Assembly: GCA_034666665.1 (NCBI GenBank)
Contig: JAXDLK010000364.1
Span: 1 to 8,849 of the forward strand
Reading direction: 5' to 3'
Source of the DNA: JAXDLK01 sp034666665
Lineage (GTDB): Bacteria; Desulfobacterota; Binatia; JACPRU01
Length of the DNA: 8,849 bases
Shown one piece after another: positions 1-6,255 of this stretch. The position numbers and the translations under genes were made by a program. The stretch's first letter is position 1. The number at the start of each line of letters is the position of its first letter. The notes beneath the pieces were generated by a model that made no database searches, was not told the origin of the DNA, and was given only the letters and a program-made list of their open reading frames with translations.

Positions 1-953
1 AGCAGCGACTGGAGGTGGCCGAACACGCGTCCCGTCTTGCCCCGGATCAGCTCGGCGACGTCCGGGTTCTTCTTCTGCGGCATGATCGAGCTGCCGGTCG
101 AGAACTCGTCGGGAAAGTCCACGAAGCCGAACTCCTCCGTCGCCCAGAGCGTCAGGTCGCTCGCGAGGCGGGACAGATGGACGAAGAGGATCGCGGTGGC
201 GGCGAGGAACTCGGCGACGAAGTCGCGATCGCTGACCGCGTCGATCGAGTTCTCGGAGATGCGCGCGAAGCCGAGTTCGCGCGCGACGAAGGCGCGGTCG
301 ATGGGATAGGGGACGCCGGCCAGCGCGCCCGACCCGAGCGGCATCACGTCGATGCGCACCAGCGCGTCGGCGTAGCGCGCGTCGTCGCGTCCGAGCATGT
401 CGTAGTACGCGAGCAGGTGGTGCGCGAGCAGGATCGGCTGCGCGCGCTGGAGGTGCGTGTAGCCGGGCATGACGAGTGCGAGGTTCGTCCGCGCGAGCCG
501 CGCGAGCGCCATCCGCACCTCGGCGAGCCGCCGGCGGAGCGTGGCGATCTCGTCCTTCAGGTAGAGGCGGACGTCGAGGACGACCTGATCGTTGCGGCTG
601 CGCGCGGTGTGCAAGCGCCCGGCGGCGGCGCCGGCGAGCTCCCCGAGCCGGCGCTCGATTGCACTGTGGATGTCCTCGTCCGAGTCGAGGAACTCGAACC
701 GCCCGGCGTCCATCTCCCGGCGGATGCGGCCGAGCCCGGCGAGGATCTTCTCGGCGTCGCGGCGTGGGATGATGCGCTGCCGGGCGAGCATCCGGCAATG
801 CGCCTCGCTGCCGCGGAGATCATACGAATGGAGCCGCCGGTCGAAGCCGAGAGAGCGCGTGAAGCGCTCGGCGATCGCCGCCGGCCGGCCGGCGAAGCGT
901 CCTTCCCAGAGCTTCGTCGCGGCCGCGGGTCGCTTCGCGTTCCGGCGCGGCAT
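1..953 (-). CDS. argH: Argininosuccinate lyase, C-terminal part beyond the window
   Basis: Last step of arginine biosynthesis: cleaves argininosuccinate to arginine and fumarate in the cytoplasm as a homotetramer (family knowledge). The visible 317 residues contain the diagnostic fumarase/aspartase-superfamily blocks. These are LWEGRF near residue 15, SDEDIHSAIE near 91-100, HTARSRNDQ at 115-123, PGYTHLQRAQP at 163-173 with the conserved Thr-His pair, and the signature GSSIMPQKKNPD at 287-298, whose serine loop supplies the catalytic base. The ATG at 953 is chosen because it leaves only a short basic leader before the conserved LWxGRF; no clear Shine-Dalgarno precedes it. The usual length is about 460 residues, so roughly a third lies off the left edge. 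It is co-directional with the HDO operon upstream, but a strong hairpin lies between them, so it is probably transcribed separately. No other arginine gene is visible. Confidence 0.95.
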   Translation of the reverse strand, partial: MPRRNAKRPAAATKLWEGRFAGRPAAIAERFTRSLGFDRRLHSYDLRGSEAHCRMLARQRIIPRRDAEKILAGLGRIRREMDAGRFEFLDSDEDIHSAIERRLGELAGAAAGRLHTARSRNDQVVLDVRLYLKDEIATLRRRLAEVRMALARLARTNLALVMPGYTHLQRAQPILLAHHLLAYYDMLGRDDARYADALVRIDVMPLGSGALAGVPYPIDRAFVARELGFARISENSIDAVSDRDFVAEFLAATAILFVHLSRLASDLTLWATEEFGFVDFPDEFSTGSSIMPQKKNPDVAELIRGKTGRVFGHLQSL

Positions 954-986
954 GGCGCCCGGGATATTCGGAAGCCGCGGCAAGAA

Positions 987-1066
987 AAAGGGGTCGGGAG
1001 TCTTTTTCCGCTGGTCAGCGGACGCGGGTTCGCCTGACCGATCGAAAAGGACTCCCGACCCCTTTC
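987..1066. repeat. 80-bp inverted repeat with T-runs: terminator and/or REP/MITE-like element
   Basis: Perfect 16-bp arms, AAAGGGGTCGGGAGTC at 987-1002 and its reverse complement at 1050-1065, enclose 47 nt. That loop holds a second nested inverted repeat, GGTCAG (1013-1018) and CTGACC (1034-1039). Read on the minus strand, the right part of the stem is followed by a run of five T (complement of 985-989). It could therefore terminate transcription of the HDO operon, whose stop codon ends at 1070, before argH. The long symmetrical arms and nested structure also resemble short palindromic mobile elements. The repeat is seen directly; both roles are inference. Confidence 0.8.
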
Positions 1067-1069
1067 GGC

Positions 1070-1789
1070 CTACGCGGAGAGGCGCTCCGCTTCGCGCGGT
1101 GCCCAGCCGCGTCCGATGCCGTGATGGAAGAGCATCAGACGCTCCATCGACTTCCGTACGCAGTCGAGCACGCCCTGCTGCAGGGTCGGCGTGGTCGCAT
1201 GCTCGAGGACGATCTCCAGCGAGCGGCGGCCGTGCACCTCGTCGTCCTCGGCGTGCGTCGTCCAGAATTCGATCGCTTCGTCGTCGAGGCCGTACTTGTG
1301 GCGGAAGACGTGGATGAAGATCGGGATTCCCTTCGTCGCCTGGCCCTCGACCGCGATGCCGAAGCCGGCGAGCGACTCGACGAAATGACGGTGGAGGCAG
1401 AGGTCGAGGAGCCCATCGAGGAGCGCCTCGGTCTCCGGCAGCGGCCGCGCGAGCGCGAGCTCCTCGTCGGCAATGCCGATCGCTCGCGTGAACTTCCGGA
1501 AGAGCTCCGGATGATCCTTCTTCTCGACCATCCGGCCGTGCTCTTCCCAGAGCGTCTCGGCGAGCACGTGCCGGACCTCGAACACGTCGCAGTTCGCATG
1601 GATCGCGCTCGTGTAGCGGCCGAACTCCTGGGTGATGAAGTACATCTGCTTCGCCCAGTGACGGACGCCGTCGAGAGGCAACGATCCCTCGAACAGCTGC
1701 ATCCAGAACGGATCGACGTCCTTCGGCAGCGTCCGGCCGATGATCTCGAAGATCTTCTCTTCCAGCTGCTCTTTCGTGAGGACCTGCAT
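1070..1789 (-). CDS. HDO-superfamily (CADD/PqqC/TenA-like) iron oxidase, second gene of the pair
   Basis: A 239-residue all-helical protein of the heme-oxygenase-like diiron oxidase/oxygenase (HDO) superfamily. Characterised members include the chlamydial pABA enzyme CADD, the 1-alkene-forming UndA, and SznF and BesC. By comparison with the CADD ligand pattern (from memory), the metal ligands are present: Glu82 or Glu83 in WEEHG, His93 in KDHPELF, Glu148 in AVEGQ, and an HxxxDxxH motif at His179/Asp183/His186. The SAIHANCDVFEV block at 61-72 is also typical. The start is the ATG at 1789, preceded by GGAGGT (1796-1801) with 6 nt spacing. A longer reading upstream would run back into the neighbouring gene. 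It begins 17 nt after the stop of its paralogue, so the two form an operon. It is cytoplasmic, with no signal peptide. Tyr27, which CADD uses in its chemistry, aligns with Trp29 here, so it is probably not a CADD-type pABA synthase. Substrate unknown. Confidence 0.88.
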   Translation of the reverse strand: MQVLTKEQLEEKIFEIIGRTLPKDVDPFWMQLFEGSLPLDGVRHWAKQMYFITQEFGRYTSAIHANCDVFEVRHVLAETLWEEHGRMVEKKDHPELFRKFTRAIGIADEELALARPLPETEALLDGLLDLCLHRHFVESLAGFGIAVEGQATKGIPIFIHVFRHKYGLDDEAIEFWTTHAEDDEVHGRRSLEIVLEHATTPTLQQGVLDCVRKSMERLMLFHHGIGRGWAPREAERLSA

Positions 1790-1795
1790 CGTGCG

Positions 1796-1801
1796 ACCTC
1801 C
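1796..1801 (-). promoter_or_regulatory. Shine-Dalgarno of the second HDO gene
   Basis: GGAGGT on the minus strand, 6 nt before the ATG at 1789 and just upstream of the paralogue's stop codon. It fixes the start of this gene and argues against an upstream start. Confidence 0.85.
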
Positions 1802-1806
1802 AGGGA

Positions 1807-2535
1807 TCAGGCGACGGAGCGTGCCGGTTCGCCGCGGTCGGCGAGGCAGAGCTCGCCGACCGCGACCGACCACTCGATCGTCTGCTCGGTCATCTCGCGG
1901 ACCGTCTGCTTCACGCGCTCCCGGAGCTCGGGAGTCGACGCGTGGCGGACGACGAAGGAGAGGGTCTTCTCGCTGTGCTCGATGTCGAGCTCGCAATGCG
2001 CGGTGAAGAACTCGACGTCGCGATCACCGAAGCCGTAGTGTTGCTTCAGCGCCGCGCCGACCATGGGGGCACCCCGCGCCGACACACCCTCGAGAGCGAC
2101 GCCGATCCCGGCGAGCGACTCGACGTAGTGCCGGTTTCGCGTGACGTCGAAGCAGAAGTCGACGAAGCGGCGGGTCGGCTTGAGGATCGGCCCGGCCTCG
2201 AGCTCCTCGACGCTCATCCCGAGTGCCCGCCCGAAATTGCGGCAGAGGGAGGGATGGTCGCGCCCCTCCGCCAGCTCGCCGTACTCCTCGTAGAGGTTCT
2301 GAACCAGCCAGGACGCGACCTCGAAGTCCTCGCAGTTGGAGTGGATCGCGGAAAGGAAGCGGGGGCCCGTGCGGGTGAGGAGGAAGAGCTGCTTGGCCCA
2401 GAGCTTCATCCGGTCGCGCTCGAGCTCACCCATGAAAAGACCCCGCATGAAGCGGTTTCTTTCCTGAAGATGAGCGAGCTCCTCGCCGATGATGCCCCAG
2501 AGCTCGTCTCCGAACTGCTGGTTCTCGCTGGTCAT
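1807..2535 (-). CDS. HDO-superfamily (CADD/PqqC/TenA-like) iron oxidase, first gene of the pair
   Basis: A 242-residue paralogue of the downstream protein, alignable along its whole length, probably from a tandem duplication. It carries SAIHSNCEDFEV at 62-73, which closely resembles the corresponding CADD block. The candidate iron ligands are Glu83 or Glu84 in YEEYG, His94 in RDHPSL, Glu149 in ALEGV, and HxxxDxxH at His180/Asp184/His187. All six first-shell positions are kept, so it is predicted to be catalytically competent rather than a dead partner. It differs from its paralogue just around the first ligand (QNLYEEYG here, ETLWEEHG there), which hints at different substrates. The ATG at 2535 follows AGGGGG (complement of 2541-2546) with 5 nt spacing. 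The promoter region upstream is rich in palindromes, and the TetR gene lies divergently. Its function could be oxidative C-C or C-N cleavage or hydroxylation; the substrate is not readable. PqqC is unlikely, because no other pqq gene is near and PqqC lacks the iron site. Confidence 0.88.
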   Translation of the reverse strand: MTSENQQFGDELWGIIGEELAHLQERNRFMRGLFMGELERDRMKLWAKQLFLLTRTGPRFLSAIHSNCEDFEVASWLVQNLYEEYGELAEGRDHPSLCRNFGRALGMSVEELEAGPILKPTRRFVDFCFDVTRNRHYVESLAGIGVALEGVSARGAPMVGAALKQHYGFGDRDVEFFTAHCELDIEHSEKTLSFVVRHASTPELRERVKQTVREMTEQTIEWSVAVGELCLADRGEPARSVA

Positions 2536-2546
2536 CGCCGCCCCCT

Positions 2547-2562
2547 GACTGACCGGTGAGTC
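2547..2562. promoter_or_regulatory. Operator-like palindrome next to the HDO operon start
   Basis: GACTGACCGGTGAGTC is a 16-bp palindrome with a single mismatched pair, lying just 11 bp upstream of the ATG at 2535. GACTGACCGGT (2547-2557) recurs as GACTAACCGGT at 2579-2589, 32 bp away (about three helical turns), on the same face of the helix. It is probably a TetR-type operator; the protein bound is inferred. Confidence 0.55.
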
Positions 2563-2564
2563 TA

Positions 2565-2604
2565 CAATCGTTAAGATTGACTAACCGGTCGGTTAAACCA
2601 ATCG
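2565..2604. promoter_or_regulatory. Overlapping operator-like palindromes in the HDO promoter region
   Basis: Three half-sites alternate: CAATC (2565-2569), GATTG (2575-2579) and CAATC (2599-2603). Between the last two sits TAACCGGTCGGTTA (2582-2595), whose TAACC/GGTTA arms make a classic TetR-type operator. CAATCGTTAAGATTGA (2565-2580) closely matches TCAATCGAACGATTGA at the TetR gene start (2991-3006). This suggests that the same regulator controls both divergent units. I could not place a convincing -35/-10 pair for the minus-strand promoter; it probably overlaps these sites. Confidence 0.6.
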
Positions 2605-2745
2605 GTCAGGGGTGTCAACGCAGGGCCTACGCGAAAAGGCTCGGCGCGGACATGCGCCGCGCCGGGCGCGGGGGCTCGGGGGGTATCGGAGAAGCGCAGC
2701 GGGCGTAGCCCCCGAGCACCGCACGGGCCCCCCGATCAAAAAGAA

Positions 2746-2777
2746 GCGCGACGAAGACCCCATGTCTCCGCCGCGCC
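2746..2777. repeat. 32-bp hairpin repeat, copy 1
   Basis: Identical to copy 2 at 2821-2852. The first 31 nt fold into a 13-position stem (11 Watson-Crick pairs, two A-C mismatches) with a CCCAT loop; the innermost stem is AGAC/GTCT. On the minus strand the hairpin is followed by TTCTTTTT (complement of 2738-2745), so it looks like an intrinsic terminator. No minus-strand gene lies upstream to be terminated, so a REP-like repeat is the better reading. Confidence 0.7.
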
Positions 2778-2820
2778 TGGAGCGTGGGAGGGTCGTGCCA
2801 AAGGCGGCTAGAGAAAAAGG

Positions 2821-2852
2821 GCGCGACGAAGACCCCATGTCTCCGCCGCGCC
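2821..2852. repeat. 32-bp hairpin repeat, copy 2
   Basis: A perfect direct copy of 2746-2777, starting 75 bp downstream in the same orientation. It is also flanked on the minus strand by a T-run (CCTTTTTC, complement of 2813-2820). Identity stops sharply at both ends, while the 43 bp between the copies differ from their other flanks. This favours discrete repeat units over one tandem duplication. Confidence 0.7.
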
Positions 2853-2964
2853 CTGAAGGAGGGGAGGATCCCGCCGCGGCGTCTGACCGCACGACGGCGG
2901 GGAGGTTCGCAACATTCGACGCCGGGGGTGCGCCGATTATTCATCCCCGACCACCAGGGATTTC

Positions 2965-2993
2965 TTGACCGGCCGCCGCCGAGCCCCTAATCA
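2965..2993 (+). promoter_or_regulatory. Sigma70-type promoter of the tetR-dehydrogenase-kinase operon
   Basis: TTGACC (2965-2970) and TAATCA (2988-2993) are separated by exactly 17 bp. They match the -35 and -10 consensus at five and four of six positions. Transcription should start near 3000, only a few bases before the TTG start codon at 3003, which implies a leaderless or nearly leaderless mRNA. Confidence 0.65.
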
Positions 2994-3006
2994 ATCGAAC
3001 GATTGA
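2991..3006. promoter_or_regulatory. Operator-like palindrome over the TetR start
   Basis: TCAATCG and CGATTGA form perfect 7-bp arms around a 2-nt centre. The site overlaps the end of the -10 box, the predicted transcription start and the TTG codon, an ideal position for autorepression. The half-sites match those at 2565-2580 in the HDO promoter region. Confidence 0.6.
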
Positions 3007-3680
3007 ATCAGAAGATCGAATCGACGCCGGAGCCCCCCGCCACGCCCGTCTCCGAGCGGGCGCGGAGCGGCGCAGCCTCGACCAAGGCGCGCATCCTCCA
3101 GTCGGCCGAGGAGGTCTTCGCTGCCCGAGGGTTCGACGGCGCGTCGACCCGCGAGATCGCCTCGCGAGCGGGCGTGAACATCTCGAGCCTGCACTACCAC
3201 TGGGAGTCGAAGGAGAAGCTCTACTTCGCGGTCTTCCGCGACATCTACGAGCGTCTGGTGGAGATCTCGCAGTCGTCGGTGCAGGCGGCCGCGGGTGAGG
3301 ACTCGCGCGCCGTCCACGAGCGCGCGATCGGCCGCATCTACGACTTCTTCGTGGCGAACCCGAACCTGCCGCGCCTGCTGCTCCGCCGCATCCTCGAGGA
3401 CGAGGCGGTCGGCGAGGAGATCGAGCACGAGATCCTGGTTCCCGCGTGGCGGCTCTTCGCGGGCTGGGTCAAGGAGGCGAGCGGCAAGCGCATCCGCGAC
3501 ATCGATGCCCAGCTCCTGATGCTGACGGTCCACAGCGCTCTCCTGCTGTTCGTGCTCGACAGCCGCCAGTACCAGGCGATCCTCGGCGGCAGCGTGCGCG
3601 AGCCGCGCATCGCCGAGCGCGTGCGCGGCCATCTCGCGCGGCTCTCGGCGATGCTGCTCCGCGACCAGCTCCGCGCTTGA
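3003..3680 (+). CDS. TetR/AcrR-family transcriptional regulator
   Basis: A 225-residue TetR-family repressor. The N-terminal DNA-binding domain spans about residues 27-75 (TKARILQSAEEVFAARGF, then STREIASRAGVNISSLHYHW with the recognition helix, then SKEKLYFAVF). The C-terminal half is a helical ligand-binding and dimerisation domain with no assignable ligand. The start is unusual: TTG at 3003 is the only possible initiator between the in-frame stop at 2988 and the HTH domain, there is no Shine-Dalgarno, and the predicted transcript begins almost at this codon. The residues before the HTH are Pro/Ser/Glu-rich and probably disordered. It lies 39 bp upstream of the dehydrogenase gene on the same strand and is divergent from the HDO operon. 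It probably represses its own operon and the HDO pair through the CAATC/GATTG sites, and is released by an unknown metabolite. Confidence 0.9.
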   Translation: MNQKIESTPEPPATPVSERARSGAASTKARILQSAEEVFAARGFDGASTREIASRAGVNISSLHYHWESKEKLYFAVFRDIYERLVEISQSSVQAAAGEDSRAVHERAIGRIYDFFVANPNLPRLLLRRILEDEAVGEEIEHEILVPAWRLFAGWVKEASGKRIRDIDAQLLMLTVHSALLLFVLDSRQYQAILGGSVREPRIAERVRGHLARLSAMLLRDQLRA

Positions 3681-3719
3681 CGTGAGCGCCCGACGCGGGA
3701 GAGCGGCGCCGGACCGGGA

Positions 3720-4724
3720 ATGAAGGCGTACGTCACCGCGAGCTTCGACGCCGCGGCGCTCGCGCGGCTGGCGACGATGATGGACGTCGTCCACGAGGAC
3801 TGGCGCGTCACCCACAAGGTCTTTTTCGCCGGCGAGGAGCTCGCGCGGCGTATCCGCGACGTCGGCGCCGACGTGCTGATCGTCGAGGCGGACCTGGTTC
3901 ACGAGGAGGTGATCGAGGGCACGAAGCTCGCGATCATCGGCGCCGCCCGCGGCGACCCGTTGAACGTCCGGCTCGATCTCGCGACTGCGCGCGGCATCCC
4001 GGTGATCTTCGCGCCGGCGCGGAACGCCGGAGCAGTCGCCGAGCTGACCGTCACCTTCATTCTCTCCGTCCTCCGCCACGTCCACGAGGTGCACCACGAG
4101 CTCCGGAGCGGGCGACTCGACTTCGAGCGCCCTGGCGATTACCTCGGCGCCTACTCGCGGTACGTGGGCGTCGAGCTCGCCGGCAAGACGGTGGGGGTCG
4201 TCGGCTTCGGAGCCATCGGCCGGAGGGTCGCTCGACTGGTGGCCGCATTCGATGCGCGCGTGCTCGTGTTCGATCCCTACGTTCCGGAATCGACGGTCAC
4301 GGCGGCGGGCGCGGAGACGGCCGATCCCGATCGCATCGTGCGTGAATGCGACGTCCTCACCGTCCACTGTCCGGAGACCCCCGAGACGGTGAACCTCCTC
4401 GACGCGGAGCGGATCCGGGCGCTCCGCCCGGGGGCCGTGGTGATGAACCTCGCGCGGGCGCGGATCCTCGACGAGGATGCGCTCTACGAAGGCCTGTGCT
4501 CCGGCCGCATCGCCGGCGCGGGTCTCGACGTCCTCTCTCACGAGCCGGTCCGGCGGGGCGAGCGATTCCTCTCGCTGCCGAACGTCCTCGTGCTGCCGCA
4601 TTACGGCGGCAACACCCGTGAGACGGTGATCCGCCAGAGCCGGATGATCGTCGACGGCATCGAGGACCTGCTCGCCGGCCGCCGTCCGAGGCACCTCTGC
4701 AACCCCGGGGCGCTCGCGGGATGA
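3720..4724 (+). CDS. D-isomer-specific 2-hydroxyacid dehydrogenase (SerA-like family)
   Basis: A 334-residue NAD(P)-dependent dehydrogenase of the D-2-hydroxyacid family, which interconverts 2-hydroxy and 2-keto acids. The Rossmann fingerprint GFGAIG is at 162-167 with Asp185 (VFDPY) at the end of beta2, suggesting NAD preference. The catalytic triad appears as Arg246 (NLARARIL), Glu275 (SHEPV) and His294 (LPHYGGNT). The substrate loop AARGDPLNV near 75-83 replaces the glycine-rich loop of phosphoglycerate dehydrogenase, and there is no C-terminal ACT domain, so a housekeeping serA role is unlikely. Its stop overlaps the kinase ATG (ATGA at 4721-4724), so the two are translationally coupled and probably act in one pathway. 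The ATG at 3720 is preceded by only a weak purine stretch. The substrate is probably a sugar-derived hydroxy acid handled together with the kinase; this is inference. Confidence 0.9.
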   Translation: MKAYVTASFDAAALARLATMMDVVHEDWRVTHKVFFAGEELARRIRDVGADVLIVEADLVHEEVIEGTKLAIIGAARGDPLNVRLDLATARGIPVIFAPARNAGAVAELTVTFILSVLRHVHEVHHELRSGRLDFERPGDYLGAYSRYVGVELAGKTVGVVGFGAIGRRVARLVAAFDARVLVFDPYVPESTVTAAGAETADPDRIVRECDVLTVHCPETPETVNLLDAERIRALRPGAVVMNLARARILDEDALYEGLCSGRIAGAGLDVLSHEPVRRGERFLSLPNVLVLPHYGGNTRETVIRQSRMIVDGIEDLLAGRRPRHLCNPGALAG

Positions 4725-6223
4725 GCGCCTGCTTGCTCGCTCTCGACGCGGGCACCGGCAGCGGCCGCGCCGCCGTCTTCGACTCCGGCGGAGCGCTGCT
4801 CGCGTGCGTGGCGCGCGAGTGGACCTACGAGCGCACCGATTTTCCCGGCGACCTCGCGCCGGGGCACCGCTTCGATCCGGACGTCTTCTGGGGAGCGCTC
4901 TGCGATGTGACGCGCGCGGCGCTCGAGCGCGCGAGAGTGGCTCCGGCGGACGTCGCCGGCGTCGCGGCGACCAGCCAGCGTGAAGGCTGCGTCTTCCTCG
5001 ACCGCGCCGGCCGCGAGCTCCTCGCGGCGCCGAACTTCGACGCACGCGGAGCGCTCGAAGGAGTCGAGATCGCCGAGCGCATCGGTCTCGAGCGCGCGTA
5101 CCGCATCACCGGGCACACGCCTCCGCTGATCTTTCCGCTGGCTCGCTACCTCTGGTGGCGAAAGCGCTTCCCCGCGGAGCCGATCGCGGGCGTCCTGATG
5201 ATCAGCGACTGGGTGACGTGGAAGCTCACGGGGGAGCGCGTCGCCGAGCCGACGAACGCGGGCGAATCGATGCTCTACGACCTCGAGCGCGGCGACTGGT
5301 CGGACGAGATCCTGGCCGCGTTCGACATTCCGCGGGAAGTGCTGCCGCGGCTGGTGACGCCGGGCGATCTCGCCGGCCACGTCCGTCCGGCGGCCGCACG
5401 ACAGATGGGGCTCCTCGAGGGCACTCCCGTCTATGCCGGCGGAGCCGATACGCAGTGCGCGCTCCTCGGCAGCGGCGTCACGGCCGTCGGCTCCGCCGGA
5501 GCCGTGCTCGGGACGACGGCGCCGGTGCAGCTGGTCTCCGCCCGTCCGTTCGTCGATCTCGACCGCTACCTCTGGGCCGGTGCTCACGTCCTGCCCGGGC
5601 GGTTCGTGCTCGAGAGCAATGCGGGAGACGGCGGCAAGGCGTACCGCTGGCTGCTCGAGCTCCTCGGCGTGAGCGCCGAGACCGCGGGCACCTACGAGCG
5701 TATCGCCGCCGAAGCCGCCGCCGCGGATCCGGATGGCGCGGTGTTCAGCTACTTCGGTCCCTCGATCTTCAACCTGCGGACGCTCAACCCGGGCAAGCCC
5801 GCGGGCATCCTGTTCCCGTACCCGTTCGGGCGGCCACGTCCCGGCCGTGCCGAGCTGCTGCTCGGATTCCTCGAGAGCCTGGCCTTCGCCGTGCGCGCGA
5901 ACCTCGAGCAGATCGAGGCGGTCGCCGGCTCCGCCATCGACGGAGTGACGCTCAGCGGCGGCATGACGCAAACGCCTCTCGTCGGCCGGCTGGTGGCCCA
6001 GGTGACGGAGCGTTCCGTGAGCGTCGCCGCGGTTGCCGAGAGCGCGTCCCTCGGCTGCGCCGTGCTGGCGGCGGCGGGGAGCGGGCTCCATGCCGACGTC
6101 GCGGCCGCGGAGAGGGCGATGGTACGCCAGGTCGAGCTGCCGAGGAGCGATCCCGGTCGCTACCCGGAACGATACCGGAAATGGCGCGAGCTCTACGACG
6201 TCCTCGAGCGCACGAACGTCTGA
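4721..6223 (+). CDS. FGGY-family carbohydrate kinase, LsrK (autoinducer-2 kinase)-like
   Basis: A 500-residue two-domain kinase of the FGGY family, of typical length, which uses ATP to phosphorylate a sugar or polyol hydroxyl. It opens with the phosphate-binding LALDAGTGSGRAAVFD (6-21). Other family blocks are SQREGCVFLD (85-94), NFDARG (105-110), ISDWVTWKLTGE (161-172), the catalytic-base region YAGGADTQCALLGSG with Asp243, and the ATP-binding LSGGMTQTPL (411-420) and ASLGCAVLA (442-450). The order and wording of the N-terminal blocks (MREG, NVDARA and TMISDW in E. coli LsrK, from memory) make LsrK the closest characterised relative I recognise. However, none of the Lsr transporter, LsrF or LsrG genes is here, and the partner is a hydroxyacid dehydrogenase. 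A different ketose, polyol or hydroxy-ketone is therefore as likely. It starts inside the dehydrogenase stop codon and is the last gene of the tetR operon. Confidence 0.88.
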   Translation: MSACLLALDAGTGSGRAAVFDSGGALLACVAREWTYERTDFPGDLAPGHRFDPDVFWGALCDVTRAALERARVAPADVAGVAATSQREGCVFLDRAGRELLAAPNFDARGALEGVEIAERIGLERAYRITGHTPPLIFPLARYLWWRKRFPAEPIAGVLMISDWVTWKLTGERVAEPTNAGESMLYDLERGDWSDEILAAFDIPREVLPRLVTPGDLAGHVRPAAARQMGLLEGTPVYAGGADTQCALLGSGVTAVGSAGAVLGTTAPVQLVSARPFVDLDRYLWAGAHVLPGRFVLESNAGDGGKAYRWLLELLGVSAETAGTYERIAAEAAAADPDGAVFSYFGPSIFNLRTLNPGKPAGILFPYPFGRPRPGRAELLLGFLESLAFAVRANLEQIEAVAGSAIDGVTLSGGMTQTPLVGRLVAQVTERSVSVAAVAESASLGCAVLAAAGSGLHADVAAAERAMVRQVELPRSDPGRYPERYRKWRELYDVLERTNV

Positions 6224-6255
6224 CGCAACCCCCCGCTTCCCCACGTTTTCCGTTC

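Larger units (their letters stand above)
2605..2964. other. Non-coding part of the divergent intergenic region
   Basis: About 360 bp between the operator cluster and the TetR promoter. No ORF with a credible start, ribosome binding site and family match is visible on either strand. It holds a GC-rich hairpin with 7-bp arms (CGGCGCG 2642-2648 and CGCGCCG 2658-2664), the two 32-bp hairpin repeats listed separately, and another 7-bp inverted repeat (CCCGCCG 2870-2876 and CGGCGGG 2895-2901). The density of hairpins suggests a landing site for palindromic repeats or a structured leader RNA. Neither can be decided by eye. Confidence 0.5.

Noticed and set aside
15..1037. 340-codon open frame on the plus strand
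   Set aside because: It is antisense to argH, whose signature motifs read cleanly on the minus strand.
1790..1996. N-terminal extension of the second HDO gene to a start at 1996
   Set aside because: It would overlap the first HDO gene by about 190 bp, the added residues are Arg-rich without family similarity, and a good Shine-Dalgarno marks the ATG at 1789.
1070..2535. PQQ biosynthesis (pqqC) or thiamine salvage (tenA) genes
   Set aside because: The fold is related, but both proteins carry a full iron-ligand set, which PqqC and TenA lack, and no pqq or thi genes are nearby.
2746..2852. Minimal CRISPR array
   Set aside because: There are only two 32-bp units with one 43-bp gap and no cas gene. 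The units are hairpins with a flanking T-run, which fits palindromic repeats better.
2991..5045. 684-codon open frame on the minus strand
   Set aside because: It is antisense to the TetR gene, the dehydrogenase and part of the kinase, all with clear family motifs. Its translation is Arg/Asp/Glu/His-rich and low in complexity, as expected for a reversed frame in GC-rich DNA.
4721..6223. Firm assignment of the kinase as lsrK and of the locus as AI-2 quorum sensing
   Set aside because: The resemblance is real, but the Lsr transporter, LsrF and LsrG are absent and the kinase is coupled to a hydroxyacid dehydrogenase, so the substrate is undetermined.
4601..6244. 547-codon open frame on the minus strand
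   Set aside because: It lies opposite the FGGY kinase and has no recognisable domain; its composition is that of a GC-rich antisense frame.
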